In this document: piece by piece, positions 1 to 12,552 of the stretch
How the letters are laid out: every line of letters begins with the position of its first letter
Numbering within the stretch: position 1 is the stretch's first letter
Origin: Bugula neritina
Taxonomy: Eukaryota; Bryozoa; Gymnolaemata; Cheilostomatida; Bugulidae
Direction: 5' to 3'
Assembly: GCA_964035545.1 (NCBI GenBank)
Contig: OZ037771.1
Location: forward strand, 7,172,690 to 7,236,689
DNA length: 64,000 nt
Translations under genes and position numbers: made by a program
The notes under the pieces: model-generated
What the model saw: the letters and a program-made list of their open reading frames with translations, nothing else
Databases searched by the model: none
What the model was told of the DNA's origin: nothing

Positions 1-49
1 TCATTAGTAAAACAATGTGCTCATTTTTGATATAAATTATTATTACTAC

Positions 50-160
50 TAGTACAGTAGTAGTACTAGTAGTAGTAGTAGTAGTACTCTAGTTACTAGT
101 ACTACTACTAGTAGTACTACTACTAGTACTAGTAGTAGTAGGCCTACTAGTAGTTCTGAT
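50..160. repeat. TAG/CTA trinucleotide-rich tract
   Basis: Interspersed runs of TAG and its complement CTA alternate here, making short palindromes such as CTAGTAGTAC. Further loose TAG/TTA repeats continue to about 300. No coding content is visible. Confidence 0.8.
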
Positions 161-889
161 GTCTAATACCTTAATAGTTAGTTATTACTATTACTTATTA
201 CTCAATTAGTATTACCAGTAGCCGTAGGTAGTAAGAGTAAGTCTAATCTAATGCTGTAATAGATAATTTATATGACTATCACTATGAGTATGAGTTGGTA
301 TCAAGTTATATTTCATTATTAATTGATTATGCGTTTGTTTACTAAGAAAAATCTAATGGTAGTCTCAGTCTCAGTCCGTTAACTTATATTTAGTTATAAT
401 CACTCACAGTACTGATTCTTTCTCTTTCAATTTGGAACTTAGTTGTTTTCTGTTCCAATAATTATAATCATAATGCAATAAATTTAAAAGTTACCCAGTG
501 TGAGTGACTAACTAACTACAATTTAGGTTCAGTCTTGATGAAAACACTATGAGTATAACTATAAGTATTTACTCACTTATAATCGACGCAATAGTAATAA
601 AAAGAAGTTTTGCAATGAATTGGAATCCTAGCCTGGAGCTGGTGAAATTGCATATAGCTAATTAACACGGGGTATATTATGTTTCTGAATATTATTATAT
701 GTATTTAACTGTTAAGAATGTAGTGAACAATATTGATGTATAGATAATTAGGGTTCACTATTACTATGAGTGTCCTAGTCATAGTTGAAAATAAGATGTT
801 CATAATGGTCATTCTCAAAATATAAAAATAAAAATATATGCATAACCATTAACAAGTTGAAAATATTTGTTTATAATGATTTATAGACC

Positions 890-3800
890 ATGGATAACGA
901 TGAATAAAGCTATTCAGTCTGTTTATCCCGACTTGAGGCTTTGGCAGAAAAAGGTATCGAGGAAGATATAATCAAAAATGGTACTGAAACAATTTGCAAC
1001 TTGAAAAACGATGATTGAAAAGACGTCAAGAAAGTAAGAGCATGTTATACTAACTATGATGAGTTTTGTAGCTTGGTTTTTAATCAGTTTTCTTCATACA
1101 CAATATTGAATTTGTTCAATCTTTTAGAATTGTCACAAATCTGTTTGACCAAGCTGAAAGAATACAGTGATGAGTTGAAAAAAGCTGCCTCAGAGCAATT
1201 GACAGGTTATTTTTACATCTATTCTAAAGCAAAGTTCTGGTGAATACATAAATGTTGTCTTTGTACTGGCACAATTTTTGCTGCACAATTTTGATATGTT
1301 CATTTTAGATTTTGATAAACAACACCCTAAACCATCACACAATGATGCTATATGTTGTAGTACTGTAAATGGCGAAAATGAAAAATTATTGCGTGAACGT
1401 AAAGTTTCCTACCTAATTTTGTGTTTTAGCCACCTAATCAACTTGTAAAAACACGAATAAATAGTATTAAGTCCAAATTAGGTTTTTTACAGCCAATAAG
1501 CACCTGATAATATTCATGTATTTATGGCTCATGGAATGTAATGAATTGTACATACAACTTCTTTACATCACTTTCAAAATACTGTCAGACACCTTACCCT
1601 TGTCTATGTATGTATAAGCATATATATATGCTAATTTTTTTACTACAATTTAAGGTTGTTTATGTTTTCAGATGTTCAACAATTGTTAGAACTCCTTGAG
1701 CAGTATGCCCGGCAGCCTCAAAGAGCACCAACCTATATAGAGGCTACCTCAGTTAAATGGGACAAAATCCGATCAATTCTTCATAGGAATACAATTACTG
1801 GCATGGAAACTAGGAAACTCTTGATTAGTAGGTAATTTTTAGTAACTTTTATTTTAATTAACCAGCCATCACCAATTTTAGGTGTTGTTACTATTATTTT
1901 GCATTTTTTATACCCAACAATTTATAATTTGTTGTTTTAAGCTAAAACACTGTTTTAGCTTGTAATCTATGTTTTAGGTGAAAGGCTGTCTCTACTCCCA
2001 TCAACTTGCCAATTGTGTAACAATACGATGGTTGAAAAATTTGTAGCTTACACCCTCAAGGTCATCTCTATAATCAATGGTAAATTATTCAAATTGTCCA
2101 ATCAAATTCTAAAAAATATTTGGGTCATTTGTGTTTCAAATAATCGCTAGTATTTTATATTATATTTAAGTGAAGTGAAATTATTGGTCATCTATGTTTA
2201 TTCAATCAGTTGTCAATTATGCATTTATCTGTTACATGATAACTTCTAGAGTATACATATAATTTCTTAACATTTTTGCCTTATTTAGCTATTGTTATAA
2301 TTTGCTTCTCACAATTTCATATATTGACACTATATTTTTTCTAGGGCGCACTGAAACGGTGATTCTCCTTATTGTGAGCTATGCTCATGGACACTTGTTC
2401 AAGTGAGTGAAAATTTTCCTAAACTCAGGCTGTGGCCACTAACTCCCCAAGGAAAATTATTCGTGACCTTCAGTTATTTGTTACACATCAGCACCTTACA
2501 GCATCATTCTCCAACTTTAAGCATGAAACGCTTGTTCTCTAGTCTAAAGTTTTTGGCAGTATTGGATGGCAGGGTTTTGTTATTAGTTTTTAATGCTTTC
2601 GAACACATTTGTTCATTTATTATTTGTTGACTGTTAAAATGTAGCATTCATTTATAAGCTTTTTATAATCGTAAATTTGCATGCTAAAAGAAGTTAGCAT
2701 AATTTATTACTCCCCTGCACAGTTTTACTGGATGTGGATGCTTAACATCAAAGATGGCTTTTACTGGGCAGTGAACCCATGACTACTGGCTTACTAAACC
2801 AGATTTCTAACCCCTAGGCCACAGCTGCTCCCTGTAATGAAATTTATATCTATTTGTATTATATTTTAGACTATTGGAAATGAAGATCGGTTCTTTTTAG
2901 TCTGTTTGCTAACCGCTAACAGACTGTCAAAAGAACCATGAAACTAGAGGGGAAAAAATGTTGTACAAATTTGAAGCTCAGAAAGTGTGGGTAGGTGTTA
3001 AATGCTATGAAAAACTTAAAATCTCCAATATCTACTTGAGCAGATGTCTAATCTGTAGTGAGCACCATTGTAGTACGTAATCTATTGTTTTGTGTTCACT
3101 AAATTTAAATTCCGATTAACAATTCCAGAGGCTATCGCAAAATGCTGCTCTCTGATGTAATGCTGAAGAGGCAACCATGCATTAAAACCAGCTGAACATA
3201 TGTAGGAATAGACACATATTTTCATGTGATGTTAGTTGAACAATTATTCAGTGTAGGTTTTGAATTATTTGAGTTCAATGCTGTAAATGTATCATGTTGT
3301 GTTTCATGTATTATTTTTAGTCACTTGTTAATTTTGCATCAAATGACTTTACAAAAATAGTAGTAAATTATTATAATGGTACGCAATATCGTCAAAATAC
3401 TACAGTAGCAAGTGGCAGAGACTCAGCATGTATAGCTAATTTTGATATTGCTAGGTCTCTCTCTGCCTCCCCCCCCCCCTCTCTCTCTAGGCCTCCCCTA
3501 TTTCTTTCTTCATTTTTCAACTGAGAGTAAAGCAGCTGTCTTGGTCACCAACTGTTTCTCATTCTGTACACTTGGCCTAACCATCTCAGACTCTGCAAAA
3601 CTTGTTGGTCATATTGCCAGAAACTTAAAAATATGTTTCAATGTAGAAAGCAGACCTGGCAGCCATTGGTTCATTGTTTATAGTTTGATAAAGGGCTTCA
3701 TAGCTTGTTGATAATTGTTTTGACCCTAAAGTTGGCTAATTCATATTTAATGTTGGCTGATCTTGTTTGCACTTTCCCAAAACTTCATAATTCATAATTA

Positions 3801-3930
3801 TTTGGTATTTTTGATTTTCATTTTAATGGTTAGTGTATAATATTCTCATGTACTATTATTTCTTTTTAGTGTTGAAGGAAAGTTGCCCGATCCATCTTTC
3901 ACCAGGAAAACTAAGAGCTCCGATATTTGA
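890..3930 (+). pseudogene. Decayed multi-exon gene of unknown function
   Basis: Six exon-like blocks can be chained: 890-1035, 1128-1205, 1672-1827, 1978-2079, 2345-2402 and 3870-3930 (TGA at 3928). From the second block on, the intron phases agree and the frame is open for about 150 residues. It includes a charged helical stretch (LTKLKEYSDELKKAA), a CQLC pair and the motif VSYAHGHLF. The first block opens with ATG at 890 but has an in-frame TAA at 905 and TGA at 1016, and its end does not join the second block in phase. I therefore read this as a pseudogene or a gene with a wrong or lost first exon. The long last intron (2403-3869) contains an old SINE. I do not recognise the family. Borders of the first and last blocks are weak. 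Confidence 0.4.
2713..2833 (-). mobile_element. tRNA-derived SINE copy (old)
   Basis: Read on the minus strand, this begins with a tRNA-like head (GTGGCCTAGGGGTTAGA) and a box-B-like motif (GGGTTCACTGCC). The layout matches the copies at 8083, 48483 and 53776. It lies inside the last intron of the decayed gene. Confidence 0.5.
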
Positions 3931-5404
3931 ATTATAGCATAGAAGAGGTTAGCACAAAGGTTTTCTACACCAGTTCAGGTAAACTGGCTACATGATAATG
4001 GTGCAAGGTTTTAAACTTATTATCATTCCATTTTGATTGCTTTGCATTATGGGAATGGATGCTCATACATATGGACTTGTGCTTGTGGTTTGCATTTACT
4101 TATGGTTGGGGTCTCATCTTTCCAAACATTTAATGAAAAATCAATTTGGAAATGCAATGCTTGGAAACTTAGTGTATAACATCAATCATATTTAGTGAAA
4201 ATACTTAGTTTTTTCACATCTGCTCCAATTTAACAATATGCTGCTGTGATAGACTTTTTAGTACAGGTCTGAAATCACCTATATAACCCCATTGAAAATG
4301 TAAATTAGCATTTGGAAATGAATTATTCTTTTAATAATGTGTCACAAGCAGCCAATTATATACATTATTTTCGCTTTTTGTAAGCGTTTTATTAGGTGTT
4401 GCATTTTTGGTGTTTTAGGATTTGAGATTGACTTCAAAACTCCAATTTGCAACATTTTAGGAATGTCATGTCTAAATATTTATTTGTTAGGTTTACCAGG
4501 AACGTACCAGATCATTTCTAGGGGTTATTTAGTGCAATTCTGCATTTAGATCATGTAAACATCCACTCAAGTTAGTGCATTGACAAATTCACAATAGTGG
4601 TAAAAACCAGGTTCATATTACGTTGTCATTATGCTGCAGCAAGTAACCTCTGATGTAAATTTATGTTTACAACCTATCAATATGCTCTGACCTACAGTCT
4701 TTATTGCCATTCAAGGTGTTCCTCACTGCTGGTCAACCCCATTAACCCCCAACTTACTGCCTACATAGAAGACTGTCTACTCTCCCTTCATTGTACATAG
4801 CTCATACAATAATTTGGATATTTGCTTTTGCAGATTCATTACATAAAATACCAGCCATTGTGCTAAAAAGTAAAGTTTTGTTGTAGTCTCATCTACTAGT
4901 ACTCATAGTTCTACCACAAGTGTTATGTTTTTTATGAAATTTTTGTTTTGAGGTTTTTCAGTTTCACTAATTACTGCTTTAATGGTCATTGTCAATCGAT
5001 TTCTGGTATAGAAACAAGTTGTTTCAGAAAAGCTGTACATATAAATTCTTAATTCCCCATGTTATTTTTATTATTGTAGATATCTTGGTCTGTCTCCCAG
5101 TTTGCTCCTGGCTGCTACTTCATAAGTGGTGAAGAAATCAGCTGATATGTAGATGCATTAGTGGAGAAATTGAGATAGACTAAGGTCTTAAATTTTCCTA
5201 ATTATAGCAATAACATAACTTTTCTTGCTAAGTTTATAACCTGTATAATACAGGTTTTTCTCAATTTTCATATCACTTCACTTGCCTCAGGAAATGATAC
5301 TAACTTTGAACCTAAGCATTCTAAGTGCTTGAACCTTACACAGCAAATAATTATTATACAAATTATTCTCAGTCACTGAATAAAGGATTTGTGAGATTCA
5401 TGCT

Positions 5405-5562
5405 GATTGCCTTATTTAATACTTCTCTATTGCTCTTATAAAAATTACAGCTTTCAATTGTTGAAATATTTACAGTTAATAATTAAAGGGGTGAGCCCAT
5501 CATCTGCTGTTTAGCCTCAGCATCACAACTCTATAGAAGCTGCTAATTCACTAAATACCAGG
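5405..5562 (+). repeat. Dispersed palindromic repeat, copy 1
   Basis: This copy matches the reverse complement of about 10186-10330 nearly base for base, including GGGGTGAGCCCATCATCTG and TTTAGCCTCAGCATCACAAC. It contains only one arm of the palindrome, whereas the second copy has both arms. Probably a non-autonomous DNA transposon or a fold-back element. Confidence 0.65.
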
Positions 5563-8082
5563 TTATTCTAGTTTATGTTTACATAACTGGTATGACTACA
5601 TCTTAGTTTAACATGTGCAGCTTGAATTTTTTAAAGTCAAAAAGCTATAATAAAGTTCTAGCTAAGATTTTATAGTTCAAAGCATAATGAATATACTGAT
5701 ATTATAAACTGCTGGCTCAGCCACTTGCCCAGTTTACATGTTGGTGACCCACTGCAGCATGAACTCTGATGCTATAATGTGCTTTGACATTTTAGTTTAT
5801 AAAACATTGATTTGTGATGTACATTTTGATGTGCACTTGCAGAAATGGAGGAGCTGTTGATAAAGGTTGATCAATGCTTGGCCAGCCATAATATAATTGC
5901 TGTATGAAGATATACTAGTTCTCCAGTTATAGCATGTACATACTTACTAGCAATAAGTGAATTTCCAGACAACCTATTTAATGAAGCAACCGCAAATGAT
6001 AATAGCAGCAACAAGTGTTGGTAATAAAATCTGAATAGGAATTGCACATAGCTGTTAATTAGTTCACACAATGCTCTCACCACTTGAGTAACGCATCCAA
6101 GTAGCCCATGCCAGCAACTGCTAGTAGGTTTCAGAACATAAATTTGCTATAGTGAATGGCTTTGGAATGATGAAAGTCATGAATACTCCAAGTGCTATAG
6201 TGATCAGCTTACAATTATGAAAGTTTGCACTTAACATAATATCTAATTCCTATTTTAATTATGAAATTGACGAGATGAAAAACATGCCACAAAGCGAAAT
6301 TTCAATTTAAAAGCTTGTTTAATTGTCTTAGATGAATAGTTGAAGTCATCCTTAGCATGAACACTTATGCATGTAGATCATAACTTTAATACAAAAAGTG
6401 TGAATTGTAAAGCCCTAACATAATGTTTATTTATAATAATATTAAATTGGATCTGGCAAAAGTTGCTTGCAACTAATACCAAAATCATAACAATTAAGTA
6501 TCATGCAACATACTTATAATATAGTTAGGCAATGTAAATTATATTCCACTAACGACATGTTTATATTTATACGTACATATAGGATACTTTTTTCTATATA
6601 TTATTTACAGTTTAGAGCTGTATATAATTCCTAGTTCATAGTTATTATATGTGAGTGCGTTAAAAATGTATGTCTCAAGAGGTATCTGCTTCGAAAAGAG
6701 CATTGTTTGTTTTGTTGCAAAGCAAATGTATATATAAGTATATTTAAATGAGTTAAAGTGTATTTTGCTTTCTTGAATTGTAGTTACAATGACAGGATGT
6801 GCAGCATTTTGTTGTATTATAGGAAAAAAATACATTTATATATTTCAACTGCTTCATAACAGACAATTTTAAGCCAACATACCTTTTGTTAAATTATATT
6901 TATATACCCAATCACATTGGCTTTCTTGCTCCACTATATTGCAAGTTAGAAAACTTGAAATATTTGACTATAATAATGACTGACTATAATAAATAGAGAT
7001 TAATAAAATGGAGGACGTCAGAACTCAGAAATCATGTGCCATGTGTAACATATTAGTGTTTAGGACAATATAGAGAAACCTCAAATATATCTTTCATGCA
7101 TGGGCATAACAGCTAATTAACTGTTGTATAAAGCATATTATATAAACTACAGAGCAATGATCACTGGATTAGTAAGCTGGACAGCTGTAGCCACTTGTAC
7201 ATTATGAACTATAAAGACTATACTAAGCTAACATGTGAGCATCTTGCAGTGTATATTTGTATATATAGCTTGATCACAAGTGTTTATTAATTATAATCAT
7301 GATGTACACAAGTATATCACTCCTAACAACATTATATGTAGGTGTATGTACTCTACCTTACTGGTTTGCTGATAAACTCTGCTAAAAGTAAAATTTTACA
7401 CCCTCCATGTTCCACTGCTGTAGCACAGGAAGTTCATTTTATAAAGTCTAAAATTCAAACTTGACATTCCTTGATATGTTTTCTCTAATATACTTTCTTT
7501 GTTTTTCGAAATTCTGTTTATGCTCTTCACAATTTGGTCAAAACGTACACCATTTTTCAAGTTTCACTGCAATTATCTTAATTCTTTATATGGTGGTTCT
7601 AGCTACGCTCCTGTGACTAATTATAACGTTCCTAGTGCGTTTGCTGCTCTGCGCGCTATCACAATAACATATAGTACCCTCTCGCACAAATTGGCAATAA
7701 ATTGGATATCTGCCAATGTAATGTTCCCTATTTTACATTAGCACTTAGTTGCATCGTCTCACCATGTTACAATCTGTTGAAAATGCCTCAGCAAAACATA
7801 GTTCTTCGTTTGTTTGGCAGCATTAATTTCAGCTAAATCACCTCACTTCACTTTGCAGTCTTGTCAGTAAAGGTCTGTCTATAGTGCAGCAGGTACACTT
7901 TCAGTTTCTCTAATTCACAGATGATTATTTTAAGTACATTGTATTCCATAAAATCAATTTAAGGTTTAGCCCAATGTTCAGTATCTAATTAGTATGCATG
8001 TATGTTGTCCTATTGTTGAATAATAATATTTCAAAATAGCCATATTTATTATGCATAAGTTTAAATAAGTTGACAGAAAAAA

Positions 8083-8160
8083 ATTGCCACGGAGTAGGGT
8101 TGAACCTGACCAACCAACACATCATTGGCGCCTTTAACCTCTGGACCACACAGCCATTAT
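8083..8160 (-). mobile_element. tRNA-derived SINE head
   Basis: Minus-strand reading gives GGCTGTGTGGTCCAGAGG followed by a GGTTCAACCC box B about 40 bases on, typical of a tRNA-derived promoter in a SINE. The cloverleaf is not intact, so this is not called as a tRNA gene. Confidence 0.45.
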
Positions 8161-10124
8161 GAATTTTGGTATGCACTGTATTAGACAATATCATTACATA
8201 AATATTTAGAGCCTCAAAATATGGGTTATAATCATTAGGCTGTTAATTAATGTTGACTAGCAGTGGCTAGCTATTTTGATAACCTGTTGCAATAGCTTCA
8301 GGTTACTAGCAAAGCTAATGGTTTTGAACAAATAACCCAAAAATTGAAAAAATAAGTAGCTTGCATATTACTAGCTACAAAAACAGGACTGAAATAGACT
8401 GGTAAAGCATGCTCTTGCCTATTATTGTAGAGTTTGCAGATGTGCTCCAAAATAAAACTTAAACTGTATGTTATTACATAAGTATTTGTATGCAAAAGAG
8501 TGATGGACAATACTGAGTTTTTGGAAAACAGCATACTTGAAGTAAACTTTGACAATGGTGTGTTTTTTATTCATACACTAGCACAGTTATAGGGCCTATA
8601 GCATAACTCTCTAATCATATGAATGTTTATGAAGCCCACAGCTCCTGTAAGGGTGGCAATGTAATTTGAAACTAAAAATTATGTTGCTGCATTGTGTTTA
8701 AGGTATATTATGGAGCAAAATTTGGTGTTGGTAGCCTACCCCAATTGGCAATTGTAATAAGTACTGATAATAGCAAGGTTAGTATGACCACGTGCTGGCT
8801 CTCTGCAGTGTATATATAACTAACCTCTCGATAATTGCGCCAATTTTGAAGTCTTGGAAGTTGGCCAAGTTAACATATCACAGCCAGCCACAGGAGACAA
8901 AGCATTACAGCTAGCCATATATTATACTGATGCACTTGGTAGCAGAGTGGCTAATCTAATATAGTTCATAGTTCAACACCCTTTACTTTGGGAATACAGC
9001 CTCTTTTTTTAGGTTTACCTTACAAAGCATGAACATATCTAAACTGATATTCTGATAATTTAGAGGTACATTTTAAAAACCAGGTTAATTGCACTTGTTT
9101 GCGCAACAACCATAATAAAATATATATTATGCAATATAATAAAAAACACATGATACTATATTATAATATATTATAATGATAATAATATATTATAGGTACC
9201 ATTACTGCAACTCGGATAGTTGCCAAAAAAATGTATCACACCATTTCTGTAATTACATCAAAGATTATGATAAGAAAATAGAACTAGCTAGGCAGCAGGT
9301 TGGAATAGAGTAGATTCCTAAAACAAGAAATCATGATTTGACAATTGTTTTATTTAGGCCAACCAACCTAGGAATATAAGATATAGGGTTTTAGCAAAAA
9401 GTTTATAACATTTAGCTTTTGAGCCAGCTGCACTGGCACTTGTGAAGTGTAAGCAAAGTTGGTGAAGCGAAACTAACAAGCACTCAACTACAGTATATTA
9501 AGATACAATACAAGCCAGGAGCGTATAAATTAGAAAGAATGTGGAAGGAGGACTATGTTTTTCAACAAGCTATAACTTAAACATGGATTGGCTTTTGAAA
9601 AAAATTAAAAAAGTATATTGGAGAACATAAGTTTCTTTATCTTTTCATACTTATTTTTCCATTTATATATGCAGCGCGCTATAATATTTACCTCAGTTTT
9701 TCATGCTCTTTGCAGAAAACATGAAGAGTAATCTTTTAAAATGCTTTATCTGTTAACTTTGAAATTGCAGTAACCATCAATTAAGTCAAAAAATGCATCT
9801 ATAGCAGTTCAAGGAAAAAAGTTTTAAAAATAATAAATCATGCTTATATTGTATTAGATTATATATTATTATATTATATATATGTATATAGACGTGTGAT
9901 GCGCGTGTGTGTGTGCATATCTAGGACCTATAATAGTAATAATAATAAATATATAGAAAACACAAAGCCAAAATTGTCTTCTTTCGATGATATATTTTTA
10001 ATGATGTTGAGGAAGAAGTTGATAATGCAACTCCTAAAAGCATATGTTGCTCAATGTTTTTTTTAGTATCTGCCAATACCTGTATGTGGTTGCAAACATG
10101 TATTTTAAGTTAAATCTTTGCAAA

Positions 10125-10330
10125 TGTTGTTTAGCCTCAGCATATTACAACTCTATTATAGGGGCAGCTAATTCACTAAATGGTATTTAGTGAATTAGCA
10201 GCCTTTATAGAGTTGTGATGCTGAGGCTAAACAACAGATGATGGGCTCACCCCTTTAATTATTAACTGTAAATATTTCAACAATTGAATAAGCTATAATT
10301 TTAAGATAAGAGCAGTAGAGAAGTATATAT
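10125..10330. repeat. Dispersed palindromic repeat, copy 2 (fold-back)
   Basis: Two inverted arms meet near 10180: TGTTGTTTAGCCTCAGCAT on the left (10125) and its reverse complement ending at 10236. They enclose AGCTAATTCACTAAAT and its inverse. The unique right tail (10237-10330) is shared, inverted, with copy 1. A short AGCTAATTCACTAAAT match also occurs in an intron of gene B near 51280. Confidence 0.7.
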
Positions 10331-12158
10331 GCTTGCTCATGTTCATGTTCGGCATGCGTGTGGATGTCTGTGCAAGAAAACAACATGGCAATACTGAAAT
10401 CGACTGCAGTCGATTTCGATATGTGCCATGAATTAATGTGTTAGTTTATATGCATGGCGTATGGCATGGCGAAATAGTCACAAAGGTTTGTTATGCAAGT
10501 GCAGACTAATAAATATTATTCTATAGGATAAAAAAGTGTTATAAGTTATTTTATTGCAAATAAATGGTATGCGATAATAAATTGCATAGCATAGCAAAAA
10601 ATGGTGCACATGTATAGTTCCTACTAATCAAAAATATTAAATTATATTCATATATTTTAAATAGCATGCATGAATGCAAGATTTTAACTCAAATGTGACA
10701 CAAATTTTACTATAGTGTTGTATTTCAATGGGTTACAGATATTTACTAAAATATCAAAAATTATATAGGCCGACTCAATTTTCATCTGTGCTATTTGCTC
10801 ATTTTCTAAATTCTACGTAATAAATTTATATGTGCATCTATAGGTGTGAAATAGATAGGTTACCTGTGCCTGTATACAACTGTTAAAAGTATAGTAAAAC
10901 AAGAAAAAAATTAATTTTTACAAGCAAATAAATTACTATTGAAATTGAATTTTTTGGCATTATAAAGCTTTCCATATGCAATATTGTTCTACATTTATTC
11001 ATATACCAAAAATTATTTATACATAATGATATTATATATATTTCTTAAAAATTATATTTTCTTTCATCAGCTTGAAAATTGTTTTTTTATATAAAATAGT
11101 TTGAGATTAATTTATATTAATAAACCAAAAACATTTATAACATTTTAATTTTTTACAAGAGTGTATGAATTATGGTGGCATTCAGTCTGCAAAACTATTA
11201 TTTAATGAGAAGACAATTATGCTTCAATCATGCAGATAGATTCAAGGAGTTTTAAATTTATATGAATTGAAATAGAGTGAGAAGACAATTATGCTTCAAG
11301 TAAAACTATAAGACTAAGTTCTTATCCAATAGATACAGTGATATGAGCCTTTCTCTAGAACAAAGTCTAAAAGGAGTGGATCTATATCAAAAAGTCAAAC
11401 CTGCATCTGTTGAGGTTTTTTATTCAAAAGTAATAAATTTTTTTAATTTTTATTTATAACTCATAGCTTTTGAAATATTTTGGAAGAAAATATTTTTTCA
11501 GAATACAGTTACTGCTAGGAATATCTGTATTAATATCACCCCTAATTCTATCCACCACTTGTTCTAATTGCTATAATCATCACCTAGCCAATGAAATTAA
11601 ACTGGCTGTAGCTACAGCCAATCAATTACTCAAAATGATTGCGCCTCGTTAGGCGAACATTGATGACCATTTCTATATAACTCAATACAAAGCCGGTTAC
11701 CACTGATTGACCCGAAGTTCTCTACGACTTCTATAGTGGTATAGGATAATAGATATACTGGAAATAACAACGTTCCTGTTTAGGTTGTGTTCACTTTGAA
11801 GACCTGGGATTTTTCTCTAAAGTCTTCTTCCTTGAATTCCAGACTTCAGCGCTAAAAAAGTTCAAAAGTTGAAACAGGCAGTTTTCTGTGATTGTATCAA
11901 AAATTCAATATCTTAAAACTTTGCTTTTGCAAATTTTGTCAAGAGAATACAACTGATGACCTCATAACTATTATTCAGATTCTAAAATAAACAATTCGAC
12001 TCTTAAACTTCAATATTTTATTTTGTTGAAAACTTATCTACTGAAAACCAACTGCCATTTATTTTACTTTAATTTCTAACTAATAATTAGTTTCAATTTG
12101 AAATTTTTGACCATTTCGCTGCGCAAGATTTCATATTTTTAGAAATGATGACATAAAA

Positions 12159-12164
12159 TTTATT
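12159..12164 (-). terminator. Candidate poly(A) signal of gene A
   Basis: AATAAA on the minus strand, about 140 bases after the gene A stop codon. Other A/T-rich variants lie nearby, so the cleavage site is not certain. Confidence 0.4.
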
Positions 12165-12299
12165 TAAGAAAAACTAAACCGCCATGTCTAAAAGTAAATC
12201 AATCTCATGTCAGAAAGAAGTAAATAAAAATTTGGCTCGAAGAAAAGCTGCTAGTTCACAAATTAGTTGAGTTGCATTTCGGTTTTTTGTTCAGAGCAT

Positions 12300-12552
12300 T
12301 CAAGTTGTCTTAATTGTCCAAAAACATAAAATAGCATACTTTCTCTTAGTTCCCATACTAGTTTGTGTTCCAGCCAGCTCTTTGGTATCTGGTGGTATAT
12401 CTGCCACCATTTTGTTAATTCTACTGTCTTTAGATTTCTCACTCATGGAGTTGAGTGGAGACTCAGACTTAATGAGTGACGTGAATTTGACGGATTCTTG
12501 TTCATGCACAATGAGGTCATCTAGTAACCTTACATAGCTTCCTTCTGGTGAG
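12300..12552 (-). CDS. Gene A exon 33: tail C-terminus
   Basis: Last exon, 84 codons including the TGA stop at 12300-12302. It opens with SPEGSYVRLLDDLIVHEQE, which carries a YVRL motif. A Ser/Lys-rich stretch follows (SLIKSESPLNSMSEKSKDS), and the end has KRKYAIL, another YxxL. The acceptor is TTTTCTAG. Confidence 0.75.

Larger units (their letters stand above)
3931..12150. other. Intergenic AT-rich region, no gene seen
   Basis: About 8 kb without a credible coding exon. Open frames are short, low-complexity and lack splice-flanked conserved blocks. It contains two copies of a dispersed palindromic repeat (5405-5560 and 10125-10330), a minus-strand SINE near 8083-8160, and many A/T tracts around 9100-9200 and 9840-9960. 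Confidence 0.6.

Noticed and set aside
3442-3711. 89-codon frame with a poly-Pro start
   Set aside because: Driven by a C/T-rich tract; it lies in the long last intron of the decayed gene and does not show coding structure.
7499-7741. 80-codon plus-strand frame
   Set aside because: No domain, no splice-linked neighbours, AT-rich composition like its surroundings.
8935-9000. Second tRNA-like segment (GGTAGCAGAGTGGCTAA...)
   Set aside because: Resembles a serine-type tRNA head but lacks a clear box B and stems; too weak to list.
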